This document shows positions 1 to 6,309 of a stretch of 6,309 nucleotides of DNA, piece after piece. Made by a program: the position numbers and the translations under genes. This stretch comes from Bacteroidota bacterium. GTDB taxonomy: Bacteria > Bacteroidota > Rhodothermia > Rhodothermales > UBA10348. The notes beneath the pieces were generated by a model. That model made no database searches. It was not told where the DNA came from and saw only the letters and a list, made by a program, of their open reading frames with translations. The stretch's first letter is position 1; every line of letters starts with the position of its first letter. The stretch lies in contig JAHEEH010000125.1 of the NCBI GenBank assembly GCA_024640835.1, forward strand, positions 1 to 6,309, given 5' to 3'.

Positions 1-703
1 CGACGAGGGTCACGTGCCCATCGGCCGCGAACAGGACGACCGTGCTCGTTCGCGTGCCGTATCCGGTCAGCCTCACAAACCGGGACGAGAGCTGCCGCTC
101 GGTCTCCAGGTCCAGTCCCGTGTCCGGAAGATCCGCATCCGGGGCCGGTTCCCGGTCCGTCAGCACGTCGAAAATGGACGCAACGGACAGGTCCCCCTTC
201 TCCAGGACCGTCGCCAGGTCGCGGGCTCCACGCGTTGCCTTGGGCCAGGGGGAACCCAGGACCGAATTGCTCAACCCGTGAGCGCCTTCGGGAAGAGACA
301 CCGGCGACGAGTGCTGCCGGTTGGACGCATACCAGACTGCGTCCACACCGCCGACCAGGACGTTGTACGCACCGTACTCCATGCAACGGGACTCGAGGCC
401 GCGTATCCAGGCTTCCGCTCCCGTATCCGACCCGAGGAAGTCGACGGGAAGCTCCCCTCTCGACCGCGGAGTGGCCGGATCTGCCCCGGTCTCGCGGATG
501 TTCGTGACCGCCGCAAGCCGGCCCGACTTCGAAACGCCGAGCCAGGTACCTCCGCGGAGCAGATCGCGTCCCGCGAGCACACCGGCGGGCTCGTCCCAGT
601 ACGACGCAGGAGCGGCAGGGCGTGCCAGGAGCTCGTCGCGGTTGGCCGCGAGGATCAGCGGGGCGTCGGTTCTTACGGCACGCGCGACCAGGATCAGACA
701 CAT
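1..703 (-). CDS. TANGO2/NRDE family protein (partial, C-terminus beyond window)
   Basis: Reading leftward from the ATG at 703-701, the frame stays open for 234 codons to the window edge. The protein begins MCLILVA and carries the family's name-giving NRDE motif at residues 21-24 (in LAANRDELL). Further family landmarks are RGGTWLGV (50-57), AAVTNIRE (64-71), a YNVLVGG strand (113-119), WYASNR (124-129) and GLSNS...PWPK (143-155). Cys2 directly after Met is typical and sits where an N-terminal nucleophile would be, as the family is generally placed with Ntn-hydrolase-like folds; no hydrolase activity is proven. Animal members (TANGO2, HRG-9) are linked to haem trafficking and lipid metabolism, and the bacterial role is not settled. 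Family members are about 250-280 residues, so roughly 15-45 are missing here. There is no signal peptide, so it is probably cytoplasmic. The start is fixed by the conserved MCLI terminus. No Shine-Dalgarno sequence is evident upstream. It is divergent from the barrel-aroB-tamB cluster. Family assignment is firm; function is open. Confidence 0.93.
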   Translation of the reverse strand, partial: MCLILVARAVRTDAPLILAANRDELLARPAAPASYWDEPAGVLAGRDLLRGGTWLGVSKSGRLAAVTNIRETGADPATPRSRGELPVDFLGSDTGAEAWIRGLESRCMEYGAYNVLVGGVDAVWYASNRQHSSPVSLPEGAHGLSNSVLGSPWPKATRGARDLATVLEKGDLSVASIFDVLTDREPAPDADLPDTGLDLETERQLSSRFVRLTGYGTRTSTVVLFAADGHVTLV

Positions 704-720
704 GGGTCCGGATGGAGTGC

Positions 721-732
721 TCGGCGAGCCGA
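721..732. repeat. 5-2-5 inverted repeat
   Basis: TCGGC-GA-GCCGA is a perfect dyad with a two-base centre, 18 bases upstream of the NRDE-family start codon. A two-base loop is too tight for a stable RNA hairpin, so it reads better as a possible dimeric protein-binding site. At this GC content a 5-bp dyad can also arise by chance. Confidence 0.3.
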
Positions 733-739
733 AGAATAC

Positions 740-777
740 GGCCCGAAAGCGTATCCTCGGCCCGCACGCGTATCTTG
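740..777. repeat. imperfect tandem repeat, two 19-base units
   Basis: Units 740-758 and 759-777 abut exactly and agree at 15 of 19 positions. Both begin GGCCCG and share GCGTATC seven to nine bases later. The second unit runs into the -35-like TTGACG (775-780). Two same-direction copies at a pitch just under two helical turns are typical of tandem operator half-sites bound on one DNA face, as with many response regulators. The sequence shows the repeat; the operator role is inference. Confidence 0.45.
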
Positions 778-803
778 ACGGCGCCATTCCTCCATCCTGT
801 AAC
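775..803 (+). promoter_or_regulatory. candidate promoter for the barrel-aroB-tamB cluster
   Basis: TTGACG at 775-780 matches five of six bases of the sigma-70-type -35 consensus TTGACA. After exactly 17 bases comes TGTAAC (798-803), which matches four of six bases of TATAAT. The transcription start expected 6-8 bases after the -10 would lie at 809-811, on or next to the ATG at 811. That implies a leaderless or nearly leaderless transcript, which agrees with the missing Shine-Dalgarno sequence. Bacteroidota use a different consensus (TTTG / TAnnTTTG), which is not matched here, so if the host belongs to that phylum the sigma-70 reading weakens. Confidence 0.45.
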
Positions 804-810
804 CGATTCC

Positions 811-1329
811 ATGCGCACTCCACACGGCCGTTTCCTCGTTGCGCTTCTCCTTGCCGGGCTCGTCGCGCTTCCGCAGTCGACGCAGGCCCAGACCACCCGT
901 ATGGGAGTCCACGCCGGGCTGAACCTGGACGGAAGCAATGTTCTCATCGGATTGAACGGACAGTTCGGAATCGACATCTCCGATCACGAGGCCATTCTGG
1001 GTATCACCGGTGAGCTCTATCCGTTCATGGACAAGCTGTCCATGACGGTAGTCGAAATCGACGCGCTGCTTCCTTTCCGGGTCTCCGTATTCGAAATGTA
1101 CGGAGGGGGCGGACTCGCGCTCCGCATGCGACGATTCGAGGACCTGCCCGCCGACTCCCCGGCCGACGAGTCCGACACGGATCTCGGAGTCAACCTCAAG
1201 GCAGGACTCGTGTACGGAGATGAAGATGCGGGAATGAGACCGTATGTCGAGGTCGATCAGACCCTGGGGGCCGGCACGGATCTCGGTATCAGGGTCGGGA
1301 TATTCTTCATCCTCGGTTCCGGCAGATAG
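811..1329 (+). CDS. small exported protein, probable outer-membrane beta-barrel
   Basis: The product is 172 residues. It opens with a signal peptide: positively charged MRTPHGR, a hydrophobic stretch FLVALLLAGLVAL (8-20), then PQSTQA with likely cleavage after Ala26. The mature part of about 146 residues is built of short alternating, glycine-rich strands: MGVHAGLNL, NVLIGLNGQFGIDI, AILGITGELYPF, EMYGGGGLALRM, LGVNLKAGLVYG, RPYVEVDQTLG and LGIRVGIFFILG. An acidic loop (about residues 110-124, DLPADSPADESDTD) separates two of them. Size and pattern fit an eight-stranded outer-membrane barrel, but no specific family is recognised and the chain ends in GSGR rather than a terminal aromatic. The frame is open further upstream to 622, but only the ATG at 811 gives a clean signal peptide, and it sits at the predicted transcription start. 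No Shine-Dalgarno sequence is seen. The stop codon lies 15 bases before aroB, so co-transcription is likely. The role is unknown. Confidence 0.65.
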   Translation: MRTPHGRFLVALLLAGLVALPQSTQAQTTRMGVHAGLNLDGSNVLIGLNGQFGIDISDHEAILGITGELYPFMDKLSMTVVEIDALLPFRVSVFEMYGGGGLALRMRRFEDLPADSPADESDTDLGVNLKAGLVYGDEDAGMRPYVEVDQTLGAGTDLGIRVGIFFILGSGR

Positions 1330-1344
1330 CCTGTCGCCCGGGCC

Positions 1345-2442
1345 ATGTCCGATTCCGAACCGATCGACGTCGAACTGGCGTCCGGCCTCCGATACCCGAT
1401 CGTATTCGGTGCGATGGACGACCTGCCGGCCGGCATGACCCGGTATGGCCTCCGGGAAGGCCGTTGCCTGGTGGTCTCGGACGAAAACGTCTCGGGCCTG
1501 TACGGAGAGAGAGTACTCCGAGCCTTCGCGCGGCATGGCTGGGATGCACGCATCGTGGTGCTGCCCGCGGGAGAGGCCACGAAATCCCTCGCTCACTTCG
1601 GGACGATCCTGGACGCGGCGCTTTCGTGGGGGATCGACCGTGCCACACCCGTCGTAGCCCTCGGAGGAGGCGTGATCGGAGACCTCGCCGGTTACGCGGC
1701 CGCCAGCCTGCTTCGGGGACTCCCCCTCGTGCAGGTGCCAACCACCCTGCTCGCCCAGGTGGACAGTTCCATCGGCGGGAAGACCGGCATCAACCATCCC
1801 GTTGGCAAGAATCTCGTCGGAGCGTTTCATCAGCCGCGTCTCGTATGGTCCGACCACGCGGTCCTCGCCACGCTTCCGCGACGTGAATGGACGAGCGGGG
1901 TCGCGGAAGTCGTGAAGCATGCCCTGATCGCCGGTGCTCCACTCCATGCCCTCATTGAACCCGTTCTTGGCCGCTTTCTCGATGCAGAGCCCGGGGTGGT
2001 GGCACCAGTGATTCGGGAGGCCGCCTCGGTGAAGGCGCGCATCGTGGAAATCGATGAGCATGAATCCGGCGTTCGGGCCTTCCTCAACTTCGGGCACACG
2101 TTCGCCCATGCGCTGGAAACAGCGCTCGGGTATGGTACGCTCACGCACGGCGAGGCCGTCGCGCTCGGGATGCGGGCCGCCCTGCACCTCTCCCGCGGTC
2201 GCCGTCCCTTCCCCGGGTACGAGGGGGCCCTCGCTATGGTGAATGCCGTTCCCGTCCCTCCGATTCCGGACGACCTGGAACTGGAGGAGCTCATGACGGC
2301 CATGCGGGCCGACAAGAAGGCGGAGGCGCGGGTGCTCCGGTTCGTGCTGCTCGAAGGGATTGGAGAGCCGCTCCTCGTGGACGACGTTTCGCCGGACGAA
2401 GTGGGCGCCGCGTGGCGATTCGCGCTTCGCAGACCGGGGTGA
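1345..2442 (+). CDS. aroB: 3-dehydroquinate synthase
   Basis: AroB converts DAHP (3-deoxy-D-arabino-heptulosonate 7-phosphate) to 3-dehydroquinate. This is step two of the shikimate pathway to aromatic amino acids, folate and quinones. It is cytoplasmic and uses NAD and a divalent metal, usually zinc. The 365 residues match the usual length of about 350-370. The N-terminal NAD-binding half shows GEATKS (76-81), VVALGGGVIGDLAGY (103-117) and VPTTLLAQVDSSIGGKTGIN (131-150). The metal ligands are Glu188 (in GVAEVVKHALIAG), His251 (in NFGHTFAHALE) and His268 (in THGEAVALGM). The substrate-binding positions known from the Aspergillus enzyme all have counterparts: Arg124, Asp140, Lys146, Asn156, Lys191, Lys230, Arg244, Asn248, His255 and the Asp-Lys-Lys at 323-325. 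It should therefore be active. Small departures are DEHE for the common DERE (237-240) and Ala254 for the common Gly. The ATG at 1345 lacks a Shine-Dalgarno sequence. The gene sits 15 bases after the barrel gene and 63 before tamB, an envelope setting unrelated to its pathway. Confidence 0.98.
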   Translation: MSDSEPIDVELASGLRYPIVFGAMDDLPAGMTRYGLREGRCLVVSDENVSGLYGERVLRAFARHGWDARIVVLPAGEATKSLAHFGTILDAALSWGIDRATPVVALGGGVIGDLAGYAAASLLRGLPLVQVPTTLLAQVDSSIGGKTGINHPVGKNLVGAFHQPRLVWSDHAVLATLPRREWTSGVAEVVKHALIAGAPLHALIEPVLGRFLDAEPGVVAPVIREAASVKARIVEIDEHESGVRAFLNFGHTFAHALETALGYGTLTHGEAVALGMRAALHLSRGRRPFPGYEGALAMVNAVPVPPIPDDLELEELMTAMRADKKAEARVLRFVLLEGIGEPLLVDDVSPDEVGAAWRFALRRPG

Positions 2443-2505
2443 CGGGCACCGGATCCCTTCGCCATCGTTTACATCGACCGCGCTCCAGCCGAATAGAGTC
2501 CAGCC
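2443..2505 (+). promoter_or_regulatory. aroB-tamB spacer with a weak promoter-like element
   Basis: These 63 bases contain no inverted repeat or T-run that would act as a terminator, so read-through from aroB into tamB is expected. TAGAGT (2494-2499) matches four of six bases of a -10 element and would place a transcription start at about the TTG at 2506, echoing the layout before position 811. TTTACA (2468-2473) resembles a -35 element but sits 20 bases away, longer than optimal. An internal promoter is possible but poorly supported. Confidence 0.25.
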
Positions 2506-5500
2506 TTGTTCCAGTTTCTGCGCCGACTTCCCGGTCGCACCGTCCGCGGTGCCCTGGCGCTGTTGCTGGTCGCCGTCGTCGCGCTGGTTGCCGTCACGCG
2601 GACCCAGGTGGGAAGGGACGCCCTGGCGCGCAGGATCGAGGCCGAGTTCGCCGAGACCTTTGACGGCGAATTGACCATCGGCGGGCTCACGGGCAACCTG
2701 CTTCGCGAATTCGTGGCCACCGATGTATCCGTCCGGGATTCCACCGGGGCGGTTTCGATGCACGTGGACACCCTCCTGGTCCGGACCAGCTGGGAGGACC
2801 TCGTCCGGCGAAGGATCGTGGTCCCGCGGATCGTCGCGATTCGACCTGCCGTCAGGGCACAGGTCGGCGACAGTGCGGGAATCCGCATCGCGGGTATGAC
2901 CCCGTCCTCGGCTCCTTCCGACTCGACGCGGGGCCTTCTTTCCTTCCGCTCCGCCCGGGTCCTGATCCGGGATGGTAGACTGAATACCGAGCATCCGGAT
3001 ACGCTCCGCGCTCCCACGAGGAGCTCGTTCTTCCTGGATCCGGCGACCCTGGCGATCGACGGCATCGAGCTCGAGGTGCTCCTCGACTGGTCGGGCGACG
3101 AGCGGCAGATTGACCTCTTCAGATTCCGCGCCCACGGAACGAACCCCGCGATCGACGTGCAGTCGGCCGAGACGCAGCTCGTTCTGCGGGACGACAGGAT
3201 TGCGGTGAACCGCCTCCGCATCGCGCTGGAAAAGAGTCGCGTGGCCGCAGAGGGGAACGTCGTCCTTCAGCAGCGGACGATCGCCGGACTGGACCTCGAC
3301 CTGGACGCTCCCGTGCTCTCGTTCGACGAGATGCGACAGCTCGTGCCAGGACTTCCCCTGGCGGGAGCCGGCACGTTCGGCATTCAACTCAGTGGATCCG
3401 AGGACGGATTGGCCGTCTCGCGGCTCGAATTCTCGACCGGCGGGAGCTTCCTCGTGGCCTCGGGAACGGGCGTCGGTCTCCCCGACTCGATCGACTTCGA
3501 GGTCTCCGTCGATCGGATCCACGCGCGCTCGTCCGATCTGAAGTCGCTCCTGCCGGGTCAGGACCTGGTCCGCGCGACGTCCTTCGACTCGCTTGACGTT
3601 TCCGGGTATGCCCGTGGCGTGGCCTGGTTGGATGCGTCCCGCTTCGACTCGCTGCGGGCAGACGGCACTCTCGTGCTCGATGGCGATGCCGGTGCGCTGA
3701 CCTCCACGTATTCCTTCGACCTGAGAGACCGGTTCCGACCCCTCCTGTCCGTCGAGGCCGGCATGAGGGCACTGAACCTTGCAGCGTTCGCGCGCTTTCC
3801 GGATACCCGGCTGTCCGGCCGGCTCGAGCTGGCGTCCGAAGGGCTCCGACCCCGATCCATCATCGGTGACGCGCGGCTGGAGCTCGAGGACAGCCAGATC
3901 GGAAACCGCCGCATCGAGCACGTGGTCGCACATGCCAGTTCGGTCGGACCTGCCCTGCGATTCGACCTGGCAATGGACTCGGGCCAGGAGGGGTGGCTCC
4001 GATCCGACGGGCTGTGGAATCGGGATTCGACGGGTACCCTCTCGCTGGACGCCGCCTGGCACCTGTTCGACGCGGCGCCTTTGCTCGGCACGGACAGCGT
4101 GCATACGGTCGCTTCGGGTCGGCTCGGTGCGCTGTTTGCCGGACAGGATGAGCCGTCATTCGCCGGCGCCCTGCGACTCGAGGTCGATTCGACCCTGGTC
4201 CGTGTCGGGCAGGCGGAGTCCTTAGTGCCCCCCCACCGACTGCAATTCGAATTGGCACGGTTCGATGACCCTGCTCCTCGCCTCACGATCGACGGTGACG
4301 TTCTCCACGCCGAATTGGCAGGAGATGTCCGCTTTCGCGCGCTGTCGGCCGCGAGTGCATTCTGGGCCGACGCCCTTTCCGGCGCAATACGCCGGGAAAT
4401 GGACAAACCGTATCCAGGCAGTGCAACCGACCCCTCGGCGCAGTTCCTCGAGAACGCGCGCGATATCCGGACCTCGGTGTTGCGGGGTGATGTCGAGCGG
4501 GAGATCGCTGCTTTGGGCCTGCCCTCCTCCGTCGATGTACGGCTCGTAGCGGAAATCCACCGGCCCGACATTCTCGGCCGCTGGATTCCCGGCCTCCCCG
4601 ACCTGCGCGGACACCTGGTGGTGTCCGCCCGTGCACGCGCCGATGCCGATTCGCTAATGTTCTCCATGGCGTTGAACGGAGACTCCGTTCGAATCGACAG
4701 CACCGGTTTCATGGCTCCTCGGCTGCGTTTCCTGGCGAGCACGGCCTTCGATAATCCCGTGGAACGTTCGCTCCGCCTCGACGCCCGGCTCGATGCCGAC
4801 TCGCTGCTGATCGGCCCGGTCGTCCTGCCGGACCTGGAGGCCTCGCTTCGCATCGACCGGGGCCGGGCGATGATCGAGCTGGATGCCGGCCGACATGCGG
4901 AGATTGGCCCTGTACGCGTCCGTGCCGAAGCACAATCGATGCCCGACCGCAACCGTGTCGTCGTCAGCGAGGCCCGGCTGGATGCGCGCAACTATGCGTG
5001 GATGCTGGACCGTCCATCCACCGTCGATCTGTACGCAGGCGGTTTGCGTGTGGACGACTTCAGGCTGGAGAGTGATTTCTCCGATCTTTACGGCACACAG
5101 TCCATCGAACTCCGCGGCGCGTTCTCCGACAGGTCCACGGATACGCTTTTCGTCGACGCGTCCGGAGTACGCCTCGAGGAGCTCACGCGCTTCGTCAACC
5201 TGAAACCGTCCCTGGGAGGCCGTCTCGACGGCCGGGCAGCCATCACACGGAGCGGGGGGCGCCCGCTTCTCGTCGGAGACGCCACGACGACCGGGCTCGT
5301 TCTCGACGGGCGTCTCATAGGGCATCTGCTGCTGCGCAGTCGTCTCGTTCCCGGCCGGCCGGACATCGACGTACGCCTGGATCTCACGCCGGCGGACACG
5401 ACCGGCTTCAGGTGGCCGGAGCCCCCGCGCGAGGTACGTCACAATGCCCTCACCATTGGCGGAACCGTACGTCTCCCCGTCCCATCCGAGGGGGATCCAG

Positions 5501-6309
5501 GGGCCTTCGACCTGGATCTGACAGTCACCCGCGCCGATCTCTTCTTTCTGAAGTACATCTTCAACCAGGACATTGACCAGGTCGGGGGCTTTCTGTCCGG
5601 AGGGGGCCGGGTGACGGGCGCTATCCGTCGCCCCGTGTTCGACGTGGCGCTTGCGGCCACCGGCGGCACGTTCGTGGTGCCCGTGACGGGTGTCCGTTAC
5701 ACGCTCGAGGGCGAGGTGGGCCTGGATCGCGAGGCGATTCTCTTCCCCGGCGTGACCGTGCGGGACTCGGATGGAGGAACAGCCACAGTCACCGGCAGCC
5801 TGTTCTTCAACGAGTACGAGTACTTCAGCTTCGGCCTCAACGCGGCCCTGGCGGACCTCCTGATCATCGATACCGGCTTCACGGAGGAGTTGCCGTTCTA
5901 CGGAACGATCCGTGGATCCGGCACGGCTACGCTGTCCGGTCCTCTCGCCTCGGCCGAGCTCAGCATACCCGACGGCCTCACTCGAGGCGATTCCGAGCTG
6001 TTCATCCCCATCGTGGAGTCAGCCGCCGCGACCGACGACAGCTTCATCGTATTCACGGACTCGACCGGGGACGTGCCGGATCTGCGGCAATTGTCGCGCC
6101 GACCGTTCCTGCTCGCGCGACGTGCCACGGTCGAGCGTCGCTTCCTGGACGGGCTCGACCTGGACATCAACCTCTTCGCTCCGCGTGGCTCGGTCGTGCA
6201 CCTGGTGATCGACCCGCTGTTGGGGGACGTCATCAACGCGGAAAGCACCGGGCGCGTGCAGATCAGACGGGAGCAGGGCGATTTCGAGATTTTCGGTACG
6301 CTCGAGGTC
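2506..6309 (+). CDS. tamB: TamB-like translocation and assembly module protein (partial, C-terminus beyond window)
   Basis: An uninterrupted frame of 1268 codons runs to the last base. TamB/AsmA-like proteins are anchored in the inner membrane and cross the periplasm as a long hydrophobic beta-groove that moves phospholipids to the outer membrane, usually with the Omp85 protein TamA. Residues 5-30 show this anchor: a basic stretch (LRRLPGRTVRG) followed by a transmembrane helix (ALALLLVAVVALVAV). The AsmA-like segment GRDALARRIEAEF...GELTIGGL follows (37-61). The rest is repeated short beta strands rich in Asp-Ser-Leu and Gly turns, broken by a helix-rich stretch at about 616-660. The C-terminal TamB (DUF490) domain begins near residue 1010 (GGFLSGGGRVTG at 1027-1038) and includes LDINLFAP and VVHLVIDPLLGDVINA near the edge. 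The last part of that domain is missing. An in-frame TAG at 2494-2496 leaves TTG 2506 as the only start that keeps the membrane helix; the next alternative (GTG 2608) would lose it. E. coli TamB has 1259 residues; this one is longer. A tamA/bamA-like gene might follow. Confidence 0.92.
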   Translation, partial: MFQFLRRLPGRTVRGALALLLVAVVALVAVTRTQVGRDALARRIEAEFAETFDGELTIGGLTGNLLREFVATDVSVRDSTGAVSMHVDTLLVRTSWEDLVRRRIVVPRIVAIRPAVRAQVGDSAGIRIAGMTPSSAPSDSTRGLLSFRSARVLIRDGRLNTEHPDTLRAPTRSSFFLDPATLAIDGIELEVLLDWSGDERQIDLFRFRAHGTNPAIDVQSAETQLVLRDDRIAVNRLRIALEKSRVAAEGNVVLQQRTIAGLDLDLDAPVLSFDEMRQLVPGLPLAGAGTFGIQLSGSEDGLAVSRLEFSTGGSFLVASGTGVGLPDSIDFEVSVDRIHARSSDLKSLLPGQDLVRATSFDSLDVSGYARGVAWLDASRFDSLRADGTLVLDGDAGALTSTYSFDLRDRFRPLLSVEAGMRALNLAAFARFPDTRLSGRLELASEGLRPRSIIGDARLELEDSQIGNRRIEHVVAHASSVGPALRFDLAMDSGQEGWLRSDGLWNRDSTGTLSLDAAWHLFDAAPLLGTDSVHTVASGRLGALFAGQDEPSFAGALRLEVDSTLVRVGQAESLVPPHRLQFELARFDDPAPRLTIDGDVLHAELAGDVRFRALSAASAFWADALSGAIRREMDKPYPGSATDPSAQFLENARDIRTSVLRGDVEREIAALGLPSSVDVRLVAEIHRPDILGRWIPGLPDLRGHLVVSARARADADSLMFSMALNGDSVRIDSTGFMAPRLRFLASTAFDNPVERSLRLDARLDADSLLIGPVVLPDLEASLRIDRGRAMIELDAGRHAEIGPVRVRAEAQSMPDRNRVVVSEARLDARNYAWMLDRPSTVDLYAGGLRVDDFRLESDFSDLYGTQSIELRGAFSDRSTDTLFVDASGVRLEELTRFVNLKPSLGGRLDGRAAITRSGGRPLLVGDATTTGLVLDGRLIGHLLLRSRLVPGRPDIDVRLDLTPADTTGFRWPEPPREVRHNALTIGGTVRLPVPSEGDPGAFDLDLTVTRADLFFLKYIFNQDIDQVGGFLSGGGRVTGAIRRPVFDVALAATGGTFVVPVTGVRYTLEGEVGLDREAILFPGVTVRDSDGGTATVTGSLFFNEYEYFSFGLNAALADLLIIDTGFTEELPFYGTIRGSGTATLSGPLASAELSIPDGLTRGDSELFIPIVESAAATDDSFIVFTDSTGDVPDLRQLSRRPFLLARRATVERRFLDGLDLDINLFAPRGSVVHLVIDPLLGDVINAESTGRVQIRREQGDFEIFGTLEV

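Larger units (their letters stand above)
704..810. promoter_or_regulatory. divergent intergenic control region
   Basis: These 107 bases separate two divergent start codons: the NRDE-family gene (ATG at 703, minus) and the barrel candidate (ATG at 811, plus). They must hold the promoters of both. On the plus side a promoter-like pair is visible close to position 811. On the minus side the best -10-like hexamer is TATTCT, 29 bases before the start codon and read leftward from about 738, but it has no good -35 partner. Short repeats fill 721-777 and are listed separately. Long frames cross this region on both strands, but none resembles a protein family. Confidence 0.7.

Noticed and set aside
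721..732. The TCGGC-GA-GCCGA dyad as a transcription terminator.
   Set aside because: A two-base loop and the lack of a following T-run rule out a normal intrinsic terminator. It is kept only as a possible protein-binding site.
14..778. A 254-codon plus-strand frame opposite the NRDE-family gene.
   Set aside because: The minus strand here encodes a protein with several family motifs in order. The plus-strand frame is Arg-rich and motif-free.
622..810. An upstream in-frame extension of the barrel gene to ATG 622.
   Set aside because: It would add 63 Arg-rich residues ahead of a clean signal peptide, overlap the NRDE-family gene and run through the promoter-like pair.
694..4104. A 1136-codon open frame on the minus strand, antisense to the barrel gene, aroB and the first part of tamB.
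   Set aside because: Its translation is low-complexity and rich in Arg, Gly, Glu, Asp and His, with no domain, and it lies opposite aroB and tamB, which have clear family motifs. Long antisense frames are common opposite GC-rich genes with strong third-position bias.
3558..4991. A 477-codon minus-strand frame opposite tamB.
   Set aside because: Its composition is dominated by Ser, Arg, Ala and Thr and it shows no recognisable motif, as expected for a shadow of the tamB reading frame.
1..6309. A mobile element, CRISPR array, toxin-antitoxin or defence system.
   Set aside because: No transposase, integrase, nuclease or toxin motif, no array of regular repeats and no tRNA-like fold was seen. 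The genes are ordinary chromosomal families and the sequence is almost fully coding.

Overview
The window is GC-rich, densely coding bacterial DNA carrying four genes. One runs leftward off the left edge and three run rightward, the last off the right edge. No phage, transposon, CRISPR, tRNA or rRNA signal is visible. The set comprises an inner-to-outer-membrane lipid-transport protein of the TamB family, an exported small beta-barrel candidate and a TANGO2/NRDE protein, so the host is a diderm (Gram-negative-type) bacterium. None of the four start codons has a convincing Shine-Dalgarno sequence. The TamB C-terminal region resembles the Bacteroidota version of the family. A high-GC Bacteroidota/Rhodothermota-like lineage, or a relative such as Gemmatimonadota, is my best guess. 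This taxonomic call is weak.

Layout: positions 1-703 (minus strand) encode the N-terminal 234 residues of a TANGO2/NRDE-family protein. Positions 704-810 are a 107-base divergent regulatory region. It holds a 5-2-5 inverted repeat (721-732), an imperfect tandem repeat of two abutting 19-base units (740-777) and a well-spaced promoter-like pair (TTGACG, 17 bases, TGTAAC; 775-803). The expected transcription start of that promoter falls at or next to the ATG of the next gene, so its mRNA may be leaderless. Positions 811-1329 encode a 172-residue exported protein, probably a small outer-membrane beta-barrel. Positions 1345-2442 encode 3-dehydroquinate synthase (AroB) with all expected catalytic residues. 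Positions 2506-6309 encode at least 1268 residues of a TamB-like protein that starts at TTG and lacks its C-terminal end here.

The three rightward genes are separated by only 15 and 63 bases and have no visible terminator between them, so they probably form one transcription unit. Two of the three products act in the cell envelope (barrel candidate and TamB), while AroB makes the second intermediate of the shikimate pathway in the cytoplasm. The link between AroB and the envelope genes is positional only. I found no convincing new biological system. The most unusual element is the compact divergent control region with tandem repeats abutting a probable leaderless promoter.
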